Virus record (IMG/VR): IMGVR_UViG_3300048587_000174
Location: 1-49,963 of that record
Source of the DNA: a virus
Reading direction: 5' to 3' (one strand)
Length of the DNA stretch: 49,963 bases
Shown here: in pieces, positions 1 through 7,845 of the stretch
How the letters are laid out: the number at the start of each line of letters is the position of its first letter
How positions within the stretch are numbered: the first letter of the stretch is position 1
Program-made: the position numbers and the translations under genes
The notes under the pieces: generated by a model
Told to the model about the DNA's origin: nothing
The model's input: the letters and a program-made list of their open reading frames with translations, nothing else
The model's database searches: none

Positions 1-127
1 CTGATTGAATTTTAATCAGCCCGGCGTACTTCGGAAACCAAACATCGTTTAGATTATCCCCGTTCGGGGTGAATGACACCGGAAAATTAATCACAGCGCA
101 ATACTGAGCGTTCAAATAAACTGTTCG
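1..127. repeat. Left copy of 127-bp terminal direct repeat
   Basis: These 127 bases are identical to 49837-49963. A gene is in frame across the join, so the repeat marks a circular or permuted genome. The length of 127 matches a common maximum k-mer of short-read assemblers, so the duplication is most likely an assembly overlap and not a biological terminal repeat. Unit genome length is then about 49,836 bp. Confidence 0.95.
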
Positions 128-385
128 ATCAGCTACACATCCAAACGAATCAACGGCAGATATTTTTACCGGGGTTATTCCCGTGTCAGTTATATCCACC
201 GAAATAATTGAATCCTGATAATTAACCCCGTTTACCTGCCAGTAAATCGTTGAGCTTGGGTACTGTGCTTGCAAATTCACGCGTGATAAATCCCAGCATA
301 ATTCAACAGGGAAAACCTGAGATAAACCAATGGAATAACCCGCAATTAAAACGGTCAAAAATATACCCCTGAGTAACCGGATCAT
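1..385 (-). CDS. Secreted protein with T9SS type B (CHU_C) sorting domain, 5' part of a gene spanning the circular join
   Basis: The ATG is at 385. The gene runs off the left edge and continues at 49836 down to the stop at 49664, giving 558 nt and 185 aa. Residues 1 to about 23 are a signal peptide (MIRLLRG, a hydrophobic run, then GLSQ). A PKD-like beta domain follows to about residue 93. The C-terminal ~90 residues match the gliding-motility-associated C-terminal domain: FTPNGDNLNDVW, YSRWGGLVW, GWNGTLPDG and a final strand ending VTLIR. In Bacteroidota this domain directs proteins through type IX secretion to the cell surface. It normally ends very long adhesins; here it is the main part of a small protein. 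It is the last gene after the lysis block and lies just beyond a terminator-like hairpin. Its role in the phage is unknown. Confidence 0.88.
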   Translation of the reverse strand, partial: MIRLLRGIFLTVLIAGYSIGLSQVFPVELCWDLSRVNLQAQYPSSTIYWQVNGVNYQDSIISVDITDTGITPVKISAVDSFGCVADRTVYLNAQYCAVINFPVSFTPNGDNLNDVWFPKYAGLIKIQS

Positions 386-403
386 ATCCGGTAAAAATAA
401 AAC

Positions 404-430
404 AAAAAATCCGGCCTATTGAGCCGGATT
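404..430 (-). terminator. Intrinsic terminator after the 132-aa exported protein gene
   Basis: On the minus strand an 8-bp stem (AATCCGGC / GCCGGATT, 408-415 and 423-430) with a 7-nt loop is followed by a T run. It separates the gene ending at 495 from the CHU_C gene starting at 385, so the latter needs readthrough or its own promoter. No good TAnnTTTG box was seen in the gap. Confidence 0.75.
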
Positions 431-494
431 CCTTGCGCTAAATTCAAAATAACAACAACAACTGTTATGAAGAGGGTGCGAAGATATGAATTAT

Positions 495-893
495 TCAACT
501 AAAGGCAAATATTCGCTCTCCGGTGTAAGAATCTCCCAAATAACAATATTCATGTGGAATTTTAAGGCATGTTTGCTCGTTGCGCCATCGGTACTTATGC
601 GGCCGCTTTAATAGGTTTGCGTGAGCATCGGATGAAATCTCAACTGCCTTAAACTCGACAATTTCGCAATTCGTTACGGCAAACGCGACTGGCGCATCTA
701 CCAAAACAAAAACAAAGTTATCAATATCGTTTCTGACAATTTCAATAACGTCAACCTGTGAGCCTAAGTTGCATTGGCTGACAATTTCGGTTAACGGTCG
801 CTCTTTTTCTGGTTGGCCAACATCAGCAGCGAAACTGACGCCTGTTGCTATTGACAGCGCAAAAAGCAACAAAATGAATTTTGGTATTCGCAT
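495..893 (-). CDS. Exported protein of unknown function (132 aa)
   Basis: I do not recognise this family. The first ~22 residues form a clear signal peptide (MRIPK, a hydrophobic run, then SFAAD), so it should be exported. The mature part is about 110 residues and has four cysteines (CNL, NCE, TCL, EYCY) that could form disulfides in the periplasm or on the surface. It lies between a PKD-like exported protein and the CHU_C protein, with a terminator after it. The context suggests it belongs to the same surface-protein group, but no domain supports that. Confidence 0.7.
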   Translation of the reverse strand: MRIPKFILLLFALSIATGVSFAADVGQPEKERPLTEIVSQCNLGSQVDVIEIVRNDIDNFVFVLVDAPVAFAVTNCEIVEFKAVEISSDAHANLLKRPHKYRWRNEQTCLKIPHEYCYLGDSYTGERIFAFS

Positions 894-925
894 ATCGCAA
901 TATTACAAATTAATTACACACTGAA

Positions 926-1483
926 TCAATTCACCGTAATTACTCCATTAGGCGCATCCCTGGAACCTACAACTACGGCAACGCTGCCGGAGCATCCGCC
1001 GGAAACAACGGAGTAAGTTACCGTTTGCGCTATATCAGGTGAGCAGACCTGAGTTATTGTAGCACCGGATCCGTTTGTCCACACGCCTCCGGATGGGGCA
1101 ACATTCACACCTGATAATTGCGTGCATGATCCGTTTAAACATACAATTGGAATATCTGCCGTCGGAGGTGCAGGAACAATAACCTCGATACACGTTGTAA
1201 TTGTGGTGTCGCAATTCCCGTCCGTTACTGTATAACTTACAGTGTACTGACCGGGTGTGCTTCCAACGCTGGCGAATGTGATTACGGGCGTCCCCTGGCC
1301 GGTAAACGGCAATGTTGAATTCCATGTGATTGTATGCTGCGGCACGGTAAACGCCAGTCCAGTGGACTGATCTATGGCCGTGGCCGTTGCGGATTCATTC
1401 TGGCACTTCACCGTGCATTGCGCGGCCAGGTTTGCTGTAAACAAGGCGAATAACATCGCCAGTAATCTGATTTTTGTTTTCAT
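926..1483 (-). CDS. Exported PKD/Ig-like beta-sandwich protein (185 aa)
   Basis: A signal peptide is visible (MKTKIRLLAM, a hydrophobic run, then ANLAAQC, cleavage near residue 21). The rest reads as two Ig/PKD-like domains. The first ends in the typical PKD strand pattern GQYTVSYTVTDGNCDTTI. The second carries the Bacteroidota-style VCLNGSCTQLSG and GGVWTNGSGATIT pattern and ends near GCSGSVAVVV. Such domains are the central modules of long type IX-secreted adhesins. Here they form a free-standing secreted protein directly after the propeller gene. It has no sorting domain of its own. Function is unknown; surface or periplasmic display is an inference. Confidence 0.78.
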   Translation of the reverse strand: MKTKIRLLAMLFALFTANLAAQCTVKCQNESATATAIDQSTGLAFTVPQHTITWNSTLPFTGQGTPVITFASVGSTPGQYTVSYTVTDGNCDTTITTCIEVIVPAPPTADIPIVCLNGSCTQLSGVNVAPSGGVWTNGSGATITQVCSPDIAQTVTYSVVSGGCSGSVAVVVGSRDAPNGVITVN

Positions 1484-1558
1484 TGGTTGTTTGGTTTTTA
1501 TTGGTTTGTCTTGCGCGGTATTTCCGCTGTTTAAAATTCGTGGATACCGCTGTTTGTA

Positions 1559-2980
1559 TCAGTTTATCAAAATTCCAGGTCTTAAACCTCCGCTTACAGT
1601 TACCACCTGATCCCGGCTATTGTCATAACAGGTACATTGCCTGGTTAATCGTATGCTGTGAGTTCCGCTGCCAAGAAACGCTGTGGCGGAACTTCCCGCA
1701 GCAGATCCACCGGGCCATGACCATGACCAGGTGCAATTATCTGGCGATGCGCAGTTATCTGGAATTACCGGAGCGGTCAACTGCACCCATCCGCAGCCAA
1801 ATGGCGAGGCGGTAAACGGCGGCGGATCAGTGCGGGTTACTGAGGCATTAAACGTGGGCGTTCCAAGCCCTGAATTTCTGCCAGCCGTGGGTATGCACAT
1901 ATTGCAATATCCGCAGCCCACACCGTAAACATTCGGGTTTGCGATGTATGACAGTCCCGTAGTTGAATTCCTTGGTATGTATAGCCTGCCATCCATTCCC
2001 GGCTGAATGCTGCCCATAAACGGGCCTGCGCTGTAAACTACATACCTGGACGCTGTGATCTGGGCCCTGGTTCCCGCGCACAAATCAAACTGGGTTAAAA
2101 CACCTGGGTTTGTCGCCCCAAATATTTTAGTGCCGTCCGGGGAAAACGAGCACCCGTAAACTCCAGTTTCGTTTGAAACAGTCCAACCCGCAGAAACAAC
2201 GCCTGTTGAATTGTTAAAATCATGGAGCTCAAGTTTGTTAATCCCTGATGAAACATACCCGTAATTGGCCGTGAGAATTTTATCCCCTATCGGCGAAACC
2301 TGCAACTGCCCGTATTTAGACTGAGCCACCCCATTTATTACACTTCCGGAATTACTCACTACCGGACCAGTAACACCGGATGATGTCAGTAAGAACGCCC
2401 GGAACCCGTTTGAATTCCAGTCGTGGGTAATAACCCACTGATCTATGCCGTTACAGTGCGGCGTTGCTGCCAGTTTTTCGCATGACGGAGTGTGCAGCGG
2501 TGAATTTTTAACAGTTACAGACCCCATGCCCAGGCTGCCAAACATATCAACAACGGAGTAACATATACCGTTTAGGCCTACGTCTGCATCGGCGGTGAAT
2601 ATGTAATAAATATTCGTGTTTCCTGGCTGTTTAACAATTATGGCCGATTGCGTTGAGCTGGCGTGTCCAAACAAACCAGTGCCGTTTGTCATAATTACAT
2701 GATTGCGATTCCACACGCGCACCCCATCCGTGTAGAATAACAACGCCCCAGCAGCGGTGCTGATCGTGGCACACCCCTCCGTTGTGGATAAATCTCCGTT
2801 TGTCAGAGCCGTTGGCCCTGGCCATGAAATCCCGGCGCGATTACCGAAATACCAGTGCGATGATTCTCCCTGGGCTGCACACCGCGAAACCAGAGCCATG
2901 AATGCTACAAATAAAATCATCACAATTACAGCCCACGGGAAACGTGGGGGTTCGGGATACGAAAATCGCTGATAATTCAT
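1559..2980 (-). CDS. Exported beta-propeller-like protein resembling the N-terminal half of gliding-motility surface proteins (473 aa)
   Basis: Residues ~15-37 form a hydrophobic export or anchor segment ending CAAQG. The following ~350 residues strongly resemble the N-terminal domain of Bacteroidota proteins that end in a type B sorting domain: HWYFGNRAGISW, TTEGCATIS, LLFYTDGVRVWNRNHV, SSTQSAIIVKQPG, NIYYIFT, EKLAATPHCNG and VITHDWNSNGFRAF. The last ~100 residues look like a PKD module rich in W and C. There is no C-terminal sorting domain, so the usual single-chain architecture stops early; the PKD and CHU_C modules lie in downstream genes. The stop codon side lies 76 nt from the PKD gene, and the start overlaps the spanin-like stop by 4 nt, so the gene is coupled to lysis. 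Function in the phage is unknown. Confidence 0.85.
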   Translation of the reverse strand: MNYQRFSYPEPPRFPWAVIVMILFVAFMALVSRCAAQGESSHWYFGNRAGISWPGPTALTNGDLSTTEGCATISTAAGALLFYTDGVRVWNRNHVIMTNGTGLFGHASSTQSAIIVKQPGNTNIYYIFTADADVGLNGICYSVVDMFGSLGMGSVTVKNSPLHTPSCEKLAATPHCNGIDQWVITHDWNSNGFRAFLLTSSGVTGPVVSNSGSVINGVAQSKYGQLQVSPIGDKILTANYGYVSSGINKLELHDFNNSTGVVSAGWTVSNETGVYGCSFSPDGTKIFGATNPGVLTQFDLCAGTRAQITASRYVVYSAGPFMGSIQPGMDGRLYIPRNSTTGLSYIANPNVYGVGCGYCNMCIPTAGRNSGLGTPTFNASVTRTDPPPFTASPFGCGWVQLTAPVIPDNCASPDNCTWSWSWPGGSAAGSSATAFLGSGTHSIRLTRQCTCYDNSRDQVVTVSGGLRPGILIN

Positions 2981-3636
2981 TCCCTTAGAATTTTAATATT
3001 CCGGATAAAAACCTTAGCGGAATCACCGCAGTTTGTGAACGCACGAGCGTTTATCTCCCTGGGGCCATACCTCCACAGTGGTATGCCGAATAATTTACGC
3101 TGCTGCGATTTTTTCCCCTCATAAATGATTGCATCCACGGTCAGGTTAATCCAGCGGGAAACCAGCGCATACGATGAATCGGCGGGATACCATATATTAC
3201 CGCCCATGCACGAATCGTTGAACAAGATTTTACGGCCAGCGATAATTGTAGTTCCGGGTGTGATGCTGTCGGTCCAGTATTCCTTCACGTTTTCACGCTC
3301 CCAGATAACCTGAGCTCGCAGGTCTTGAATTATCCGGTTGAGTTTTATTTCCCGGTTTCTGTTTGCGCGTTTCAAACTGTCAATTCTGGATGAGAAAATC
3401 TGTTCATACTGCTGTTTTGTCAGAATTTGAGTGAGCGCGAACCCGTTTTGTAAATTTCGATTCTCCAACAGCAACGAATTGTAATTATTCTCATGCCTGT
3501 AAGATTCAGCGCGCAACTTACGAGCTGATTTCACGCCCCATCTGACTGCGTACACCAGCGAAAAACTGAGCAGAATTATAGCCAGAATCAGGTAAACCGA
3601 TCGGCTGAATGTGAGGTTGTATTTCCAGATTTTCAT
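2977..3636 (-). CDS. Spanin-like membrane protein with coiled coil (219 aa)
   Basis: There is one N-terminal membrane segment (about residues 13-33, VYLILAIILLSFSLVYAV) followed by a long charged helical stretch (about 36-115). The C-terminal domain of about 90 residues is predicted to be periplasmic. This layout resembles inner-membrane spanins and the TM-coiled-coil proteins beside endolysins in Bacteroidota phages. Position supports a lysis role: it starts 6 nt after the endolysin gene stop and overlaps the propeller gene by 4 nt. No separate outer-membrane spanin lipoprotein was found, although the endolysin itself is a lipoprotein. The specific family is not certain. Confidence 0.6.
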   Translation of the reverse strand: MKIWKYNLTFSRSVYLILAIILLSFSLVYAVRWGVKSARKLRAESYRHENNYNSLLLENRNLQNGFALTQILTKQQYEQIFSSRIDSLKRANRNREIKLNRIIQDLRAQVIWERENVKEYWTDSITPGTTIIAGRKILFNDSCMGGNIWYPADSSYALVSRWINLTVDAIIYEGKKSQQRKLFGIPLWRYGPREINARAFTNCGDSAKVFIRNIKILRE

Positions 3637-3642
3637 AGCGTG

Positions 3643-4245
3643 TTATTTATAAGTCCAGTCAGCTGCCGCGTGAATCTCCCACGGCTGACGAAATTTCACA
3701 ACCACGGCGGTGCCGTTTCTGGTATGCTGAGAAACAGACGCGTTCCCCTCGGTAATTAACAGCGCGCCGGACTGCCTGCCGGTAATTATTCCAATGTGAG
3801 CGATGCGTTTTTTTGACGTAAAATAAAAACCTACTTCAGTTCCAATTTTCAGACTGTCCGGGTTGCCCCCCTTGCGCCAATAAACGCGCTTGGATGGAAA
3901 CCATGCTGGAGAATAAGCCGATGACATTCCCGGCGTTGGATACCCGGTTAAATAATGCACCTCGTGGCAGGTTACAGCGCACCAGTAAATCGGGCATTTC
4001 AGCCCGATGCGCGAAGCCCACAGTTTTATTTCAGGTGAACAGTTTTCGTGCGTTTCAACTACACCCACGAATTTTAACGCCTGAATGGATATGCTGTCAT
4101 ATCGGTTCAGTATCGGAGTGTTTACAGATGAATCTGTAAACGTTGTATCTGCAACGCCCTCAGTGTCGTTTACTACCCGATTTTTACAGCCAGAACTGAG
4201 AAAAATACAGACAGCCAGACAGTATAGAATATTACGAATCTCCAT
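3643..4245 (-). CDS. Lipoprotein endolysin, CHAP/NlpC-P60-like peptidase (200 aa)
   Basis: The N terminus is a lipoprotein signal peptide with lipobox FLSSGC (Cys20). The catalytic domain shows the expected order: Cys89 in YWCAVTCHEVHY, His150 in RIAHIGIITG and an acidic or Asn residue in ITEGNAS (about 166-168). These match cysteine peptidases that cut peptide cross-links in peptidoglycan. An export signal implies secretion by the host Sec system and tethering to a membrane, so activation or release may differ from lambda-type endolysins. The start is set by the lipobox; the gene therefore overlaps the end of the upstream membrane-protein gene by 73 nt. Neighbours are spanin-like and holin-like genes. 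Confidence 0.78.
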   Translation of the reverse strand: MEIRNILYCLAVCIFLSSGCKNRVVNDTEGVADTTFTDSSVNTPILNRYDSISIQALKFVGVVETHENCSPEIKLWASRIGLKCPIYWCAVTCHEVHYLTGYPTPGMSSAYSPAWFPSKRVYWRKGGNPDSLKIGTEVGFYFTSKKRIAHIGIITGRQSGALLITEGNASVSQHTRNGTAVVVKFRQPWEIHAAADWTYK

Positions 4246-4565
4246 AGTCGTTTTGGTTGAGAATCAGAAATTACCCAGTCGTGGTGCATGGGTGTTTTGT
4301 CGCCTGCCTTATAATAGTACCACTGCCAGAGTGTTGACCGGAAATTAAACCGGATAAAACCGAAAGCGGCCATGCTGGCGAATATCGTTTTAGCCAGCGC
4401 GTAACCCCATCCCATGAAAAACCCGCCGGATACCTCCGGAGTGGTAATGTCATAGAAATAACGAAGCGCTACAAGCCCGAAATAAATCAGGATAATTGTC
4501 AGCGGCATCGCCCATAGGTCAGACCACTTGTCGATAAAATGTCTGTGTGATTGTTTGAGTTTCAT
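4173..4565 (-). CDS. Three-TM membrane protein in the lysis block (130 aa)
   Basis: I chose the ATG at 4565 (MKLKQSHRHF). Longer starts would run into the holin-like gene at 4621. About three hydrophobic segments are visible: around MPLTIILIYFGLVALRYF, a middle FFMGWGYALAKTIFASMAAF and a C-terminal FVIFYTVWLSVFFSVLAV. The leader is an A/C-rich stretch with no Shine-Dalgarno site, as at several genes here. It lies between the holin-like and endolysin genes, so a lysis or membrane-modulating role is plausible. The protein family is not recognised. Confidence 0.65.
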   Translation of the reverse strand: MKLKQSHRHFIDKWSDLWAMPLTIILIYFGLVALRYFYDITTPEVSGGFFMGWGYALAKTIFASMAAFGFIRFNFRSTLWQWYYYKAGDKTPMHHDWVISDSQPKRLWRFVIFYTVWLSVFFSVLAVKIG

Positions 4566-4620
4566 ATCTGATGGGTTTGTGGTGTGGTGTGTGGTTTGAG
4601 GTGATATATGATTTACGGGT

Positions 4621-4902
4621 TTAATTTTTATGAAAATTCCCTGCGCGTTTTTCGTCCGCTTCCCACATACGTTTTTTGTGCTGATGCTCCTTGTAAGTGG
4701 AAAAAAAACGATATGAAACAAATGCCACGGTAATCAGCGCGGTTAAAAACGACATGAGCATGTTTATCTCAGGTAAATGTTTGAAGTAAAATCCAAACCA
4801 AACAGACAGCCAGGTTCCAATAAACCCGATTGTTCCGGTAATGAATTTATCAGCCAGTGAATGGTGATCAAGGAAATCGTTAATCTGATGCCAAATGTTC
4901 AT
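4621..4902 (-). CDS. Holin-like small membrane protein (93 aa)
   Basis: Two hydrophobic segments (about ITGTIGFIGTWLSVWFGF and INMLMSFLTALITVAFVSY) are followed by a strongly charged tail with HKK and KR clusters. This is the layout of two-TM phage holins. It is the first gene of the lysis block, just upstream of a membrane protein, the endolysin and the spanin-like gene. Identity rests on topology and context, since holins share little sequence. Confidence 0.65.
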   Translation of the reverse strand: MNIWHQINDFLDHHSLADKFITGTIGFIGTWLSVWFGFYFKHLPEINMLMSFLTALITVAFVSYRFFSTYKEHQHKKRMWEADEKRAGNFHKN

Positions 4903-4938
4903 GGTTAGGTTGAGGGTTGATATATGTGGTTATGTTGG

Positions 4939-6108
4939 TTACGGATATATTCTAATTTCGATGTTAAACTTTGGATAGTCAACAGAACCTCCCGAATCTG
5001 ATTTAGGGATTACAGTCAGCGTACCAGACGTAGCCTCGATGCTAATAAAACAAGATGGATTGAATAGCGGGGAAAAGAAAAACACGGTTTTGTCGAGGTC
5101 AAAATTCGTTGCGGGGGTACATGAAAAATTTCCACCGGATGAATATGACCAATTAAATGTATTCGCAGTATTATTCTGCAAATCAATAACACCAACTTCG
5201 TCGCCATCAAGACCGTTTATTATTGCTACATACTTTAAATATCCGTCCACGGTAATATTTCCATCGTCTTCGGCATAAACTCCGTTTACAGAAATCGGAA
5301 TTACTCTATTTGAATTTTCGCTCGGGGTTGTGTTAGGTAAGTCGAAATTAACAGACGTAGCCATCAGCCTGTTAAGAATCATCCCTTGCACATTATCCCG
5401 ATTGTGGAGAGATACATAAGATTCATTTTCAGAATCAATTTCACCAATTCCAATTGCCGCGATAGCGCCGGATAAATCCTGCTGGGATGTTACAGATACT
5501 TTTTCTTCGTCAGATACTACTGTTATGCTGTTGGTGGTCTCATTTCCCTGGCTTGTAACTTCTTGTAAATTAGGCGTGGAACTTCCGCTTGCAGGTATCC
5601 TTATAACCGGATACCACGCCGTGAAATCAGCGGAATATCTGAGTAAATACAGCGATGGGGGAATATCTGACCCTGAGCCGCCGACAAACGCTCCAAGAAT
5701 CGAAAATGCGCCAGTAACCTGTTTGTTTACCAGAACTTGCAAATACGCGCCGTCCTGCGGGTTCGCGTATCCGGTAATGGTTAATCCGGTCAGACCTGGC
5801 CCGCCTGTATCAATCAACAAAAAGTGGTTTGGGCTGGCATCGGCAGAAACCGCTACCGTCGGCGCGCCGGAGACGGCTTCGGATTGAAACGATGTTTGAA
5901 CGCCTCCCGGACGCGGCGACCACGAATTGGTATATTTGTCGTACTGATACCAATTTCCCTCTGACTGAACAAACGTTTCAAATCCATCAGGCACAAATTC
6001 AAACGCCGTGGATAGCGCGGCAACGTCCGCCACAGTCATACGACCGTCAATAAACTGTTCGGTTGAAACGGCAAAATTTGCCGAAATTTTTATATCTCCT
6101 GGGTTCAT
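4939..6108 (-). CDS. Tail fibre or baseplate-tip protein (389 aa)
   Basis: The sequence is rich in Gly, Ser, Thr and Asn with short beta-type repeats and no membrane segments, as in phage fibres. The motif NWYQYDKYTNSWSPRPGG near residues 52-67 is of a type common in tail tip proteins. It is the last virion-type gene before lysis and follows three other candidate fibre genes. Which part of the particle it builds cannot be seen. A receptor-binding role is inferred from position only. Confidence 0.5.
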   Translation of the reverse strand: MNPGDIKISANFAVSTEQFIDGRMTVADVAALSTAFEFVPDGFETFVQSEGNWYQYDKYTNSWSPRPGGVQTSFQSEAVSGAPTVAVSADASPNHFLLIDTGGPGLTGLTITGYANPQDGAYLQVLVNKQVTGAFSILGAFVGGSGSDIPPSLYLLRYSADFTAWYPVIRIPASGSSTPNLQEVTSQGNETTNSITVVSDEEKVSVTSQQDLSGAIAAIGIGEIDSENESYVSLHNRDNVQGMILNRLMATSVNFDLPNTTPSENSNRVIPISVNGVYAEDDGNITVDGYLKYVAIINGLDGDEVGVIDLQNNTANTFNWSYSSGGNFSCTPATNFDLDKTVFFFSPLFNPSCFISIEATSGTLTVIPKSDSGGSVDYPKFNIEIRIYP

Positions 6109-6146
6109 GGTCTGTGTTTTTGTCGGTTAATCTGACACGCGTGGGG

Positions 6147-6998
6147 CTACGAAAATATCAACGGGTAATTAACCTGAGTGGTGTTATTATTTGATGCCAA
6201 AATATTCATTAATTCCGTTGTAATTCCATCAGCCAGCGTAAACGTCGCCTGAGACAATGTGAATGAATCAATGATTTCAAAATTATTCGGGTCTTTTACG
6301 GATGTAATTGAACCCTGCGATGCCGGCCATGCGTAATAAAACCGCTGATTTGTCGGTGAGAAATTCGCCGTTAATCCCTTGGAAGTTTTTACCTGTTTTG
6401 TTAGCGCCTTAATTTGCGCCTCATTTAAACCCGCAGCGCCAACTCCGTAATATGCGGGAGCGGCAAATACCAGCGTGCGCGAAACAGAAACTACTATCTC
6501 ATTGTCATCGCTGTCAGTGTAGGTGAACCTGAGCGTTGAGGTGCGCCCACCTTCGGAGGTGGCAAATGTGATACTTACCGATTCAGCGTATGCAATGTTA
6601 TTCACAACAAAATCCTGAACGTCAACGCCGTTTCTAAGTAATTCCCGATCAGCGATAATATTTCCATTGGCCGTGATCGTTCCGGTGTGCTGAATTTCTG
6701 TTACTGTTGTTCCTTTTTCGGCCAGTGATGGAGAGATCGAATACGCCAATGTGGAGGCCACGGCGGGATACAACAGCTTATCCAGCGCGTCCTGAATTGA
6801 ACCGTCAAACGTGGTACCCTGAACGGCACCGCCGACCGAAATCTGCATCGGAGTTTCGCGGACGTAATTACCGACCGACCCGGCGATTTTTGTTCCTGGA
6901 ATTCTTACTGACGTTCCGTTTTGAACGGTTTCAAATTCTTCATTTCCGGTGGCCGGTCCTTCAAATTCCGGCAGCATTGGTATGGTACTATCTGGCAT
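6147..6998 (-). CDS. Tail fibre-like structural protein (283 aa)
   Basis: The N terminus has the pattern LPEFEGPATGNEEFETVQNG and then IPGTKIAG, often seen at the start of phage fibre proteins. The rest is beta-rich, with a stretch around TITANGNIIADRELLRNG that resembles Ig-like or carbohydrate-contacting domains. No catalytic motif is visible. It lies in the run of probable fibre genes (8633-4939), all minus strand and closely spaced. The exact virion location is unknown. Confidence 0.5.
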   Translation of the reverse strand: MPDSTIPMLPEFEGPATGNEEFETVQNGTSVRIPGTKIAGSVGNYVRETPMQISVGGAVQGTTFDGSIQDALDKLLYPAVASTLAYSISPSLAEKGTTVTEIQHTGTITANGNIIADRELLRNGVDVQDFVVNNIAYAESVSITFATSEGGRTSTLRFTYTDSDDNEIVVSVSRTLVFAAPAYYGVGAAGLNEAQIKALTKQVKTSKGLTANFSPTNQRFYYAWPASQGSITSVKDPNNFEIIDSFTLSQATFTLADGITTELMNILASNNNTTQVNYPLIFS

Positions 6999-7047
6999 GG
7001 TGTGAGTTTTTTAAAACTGATTTTTAAATTCCATTTTCGCCCTGTGT

Positions 7048-7620
7048 TTATCGCGTGTATAACCTGCGGCTGCCGTCCATCAGCAGCCTGTAAAATCCAT
7101 CTTCAGTAATTCTGAAATCTCCTTCCGGAAACGGGAAGTTAGGTCCTGAATAATTGTCATCGCCCAGGATTTTACCCTTGGCAGCATCCCAGATAAACTG
7201 ATACAGATAATTATTCTGATTTGACGGTTCACGAATTCCAATTGCGATATTTAACCAGTCATCTGAAATGATCGTCACAGCCACTGTAACGATTGCAAAC
7301 GACTGCATGAACTGCAAATCTGCTTTTATTGCGTTTTCAATTAAAATACGCCCCTGCGATGTGATGGGGGTATTAATTAAGGTGCGCTCAGTGATGCTGT
7401 TTAGCTGCGTTGGCAAATCAAACAGGAACGAATTACCCCACCAGTCAAACCGCTGTTCATCCGTTGCGCCTACCTGCTCAGTGGTCTGTTCAACGTTTCC
7501 GCCAAACATTCCAATGTATGGCATATTTTCAAAACTCTGAACAGATTCCAAGTCATTACCACGGATCATAATATCCCCGCCGTTTCCGGTTTCGTATATT
7601 TTTATGTCCAAGGTGTCCAC
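7048..7620 (-). CDS. Putative virion protein, unknown (190 aa)
   Basis: No family is recognised. The protein begins MDTLDIKIYETGNGGDIMI and is acidic and soluble, with no signal peptide. Openings of this style occur in small phage tail proteins. It lies between the 69-aa gene and a fibre-like gene, in the same direction, which suggests a tail accessory or fibre-assembly role. Confidence 0.45.
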   Translation of the reverse strand: MDTLDIKIYETGNGGDIMIRGNDLESVQSFENMPYIGMFGGNVEQTTEQVGATDEQRFDWWGNSFLFDLPTQLNSITERTLINTPITSQGRILIENAIKADLQFMQSFAIVTVAVTIISDDWLNIAIGIREPSNQNNYLYQFIWDAAKGKILGDDNYSGPNFPFPEGDFRITEDGFYRLLMDGSRRLYTR

Positions 7621-7635
7621 TGGGTGAAATATAGA

Positions 7636-7845
7636 TTAAAATTCAATTGTTTCAGGAGGCACTGGCATATATTCAATCAACGGCGCTTCTTTGAGCCATT
7701 CAATGTTCGATTGACTTACTTCTTCAATGCTTATAACCCAATTACCGTTTGCGTCCTGAATGGGGTTGAAATAGCTGTCGGGTGCGTATTGCTGACCTGT
7801 TAATAGCTCGGCCTGTTCTGGTGTGAGTTGGTGTACCTGTGTCAT
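7636..7845 (-). CDS. Small acidic protein between fibre genes (69 aa)
   Basis: The protein starts MTQVHQLTPEQAELLTGQQY and continues with a WVISIEEV segment. It is short, acidic and has no membrane part. The start overlaps the stop of the lectin-like fibre gene by 4 nt, so the two are translationally coupled. Small acidic genes beside fibres are sometimes fibre-assembly chaperones; that role is only an inference. Confidence 0.55.
   Translation of the reverse strand: MTQVHQLTPEQAELLTGQQYAPDSYFNPIQDANGNWVISIEEVSQSNIEWLKEAPLIEYMPVPPETIEF

Noticed and set aside
1-127. End repeat as a true phage terminal redundancy
   Set aside because: A length of 127 equals a common assembler k-mer and the gene-sized continuity fits simple circular closure; read depth would be needed to claim a physical repeat.
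4566-4721. Longer N terminus of the three-TM lysis-block protein
   Set aside because: It would overlap the holin-like gene by about 100 nt and its extra residues are low-quality, while the ATG at 4565 follows a typical A/C-rich leader.
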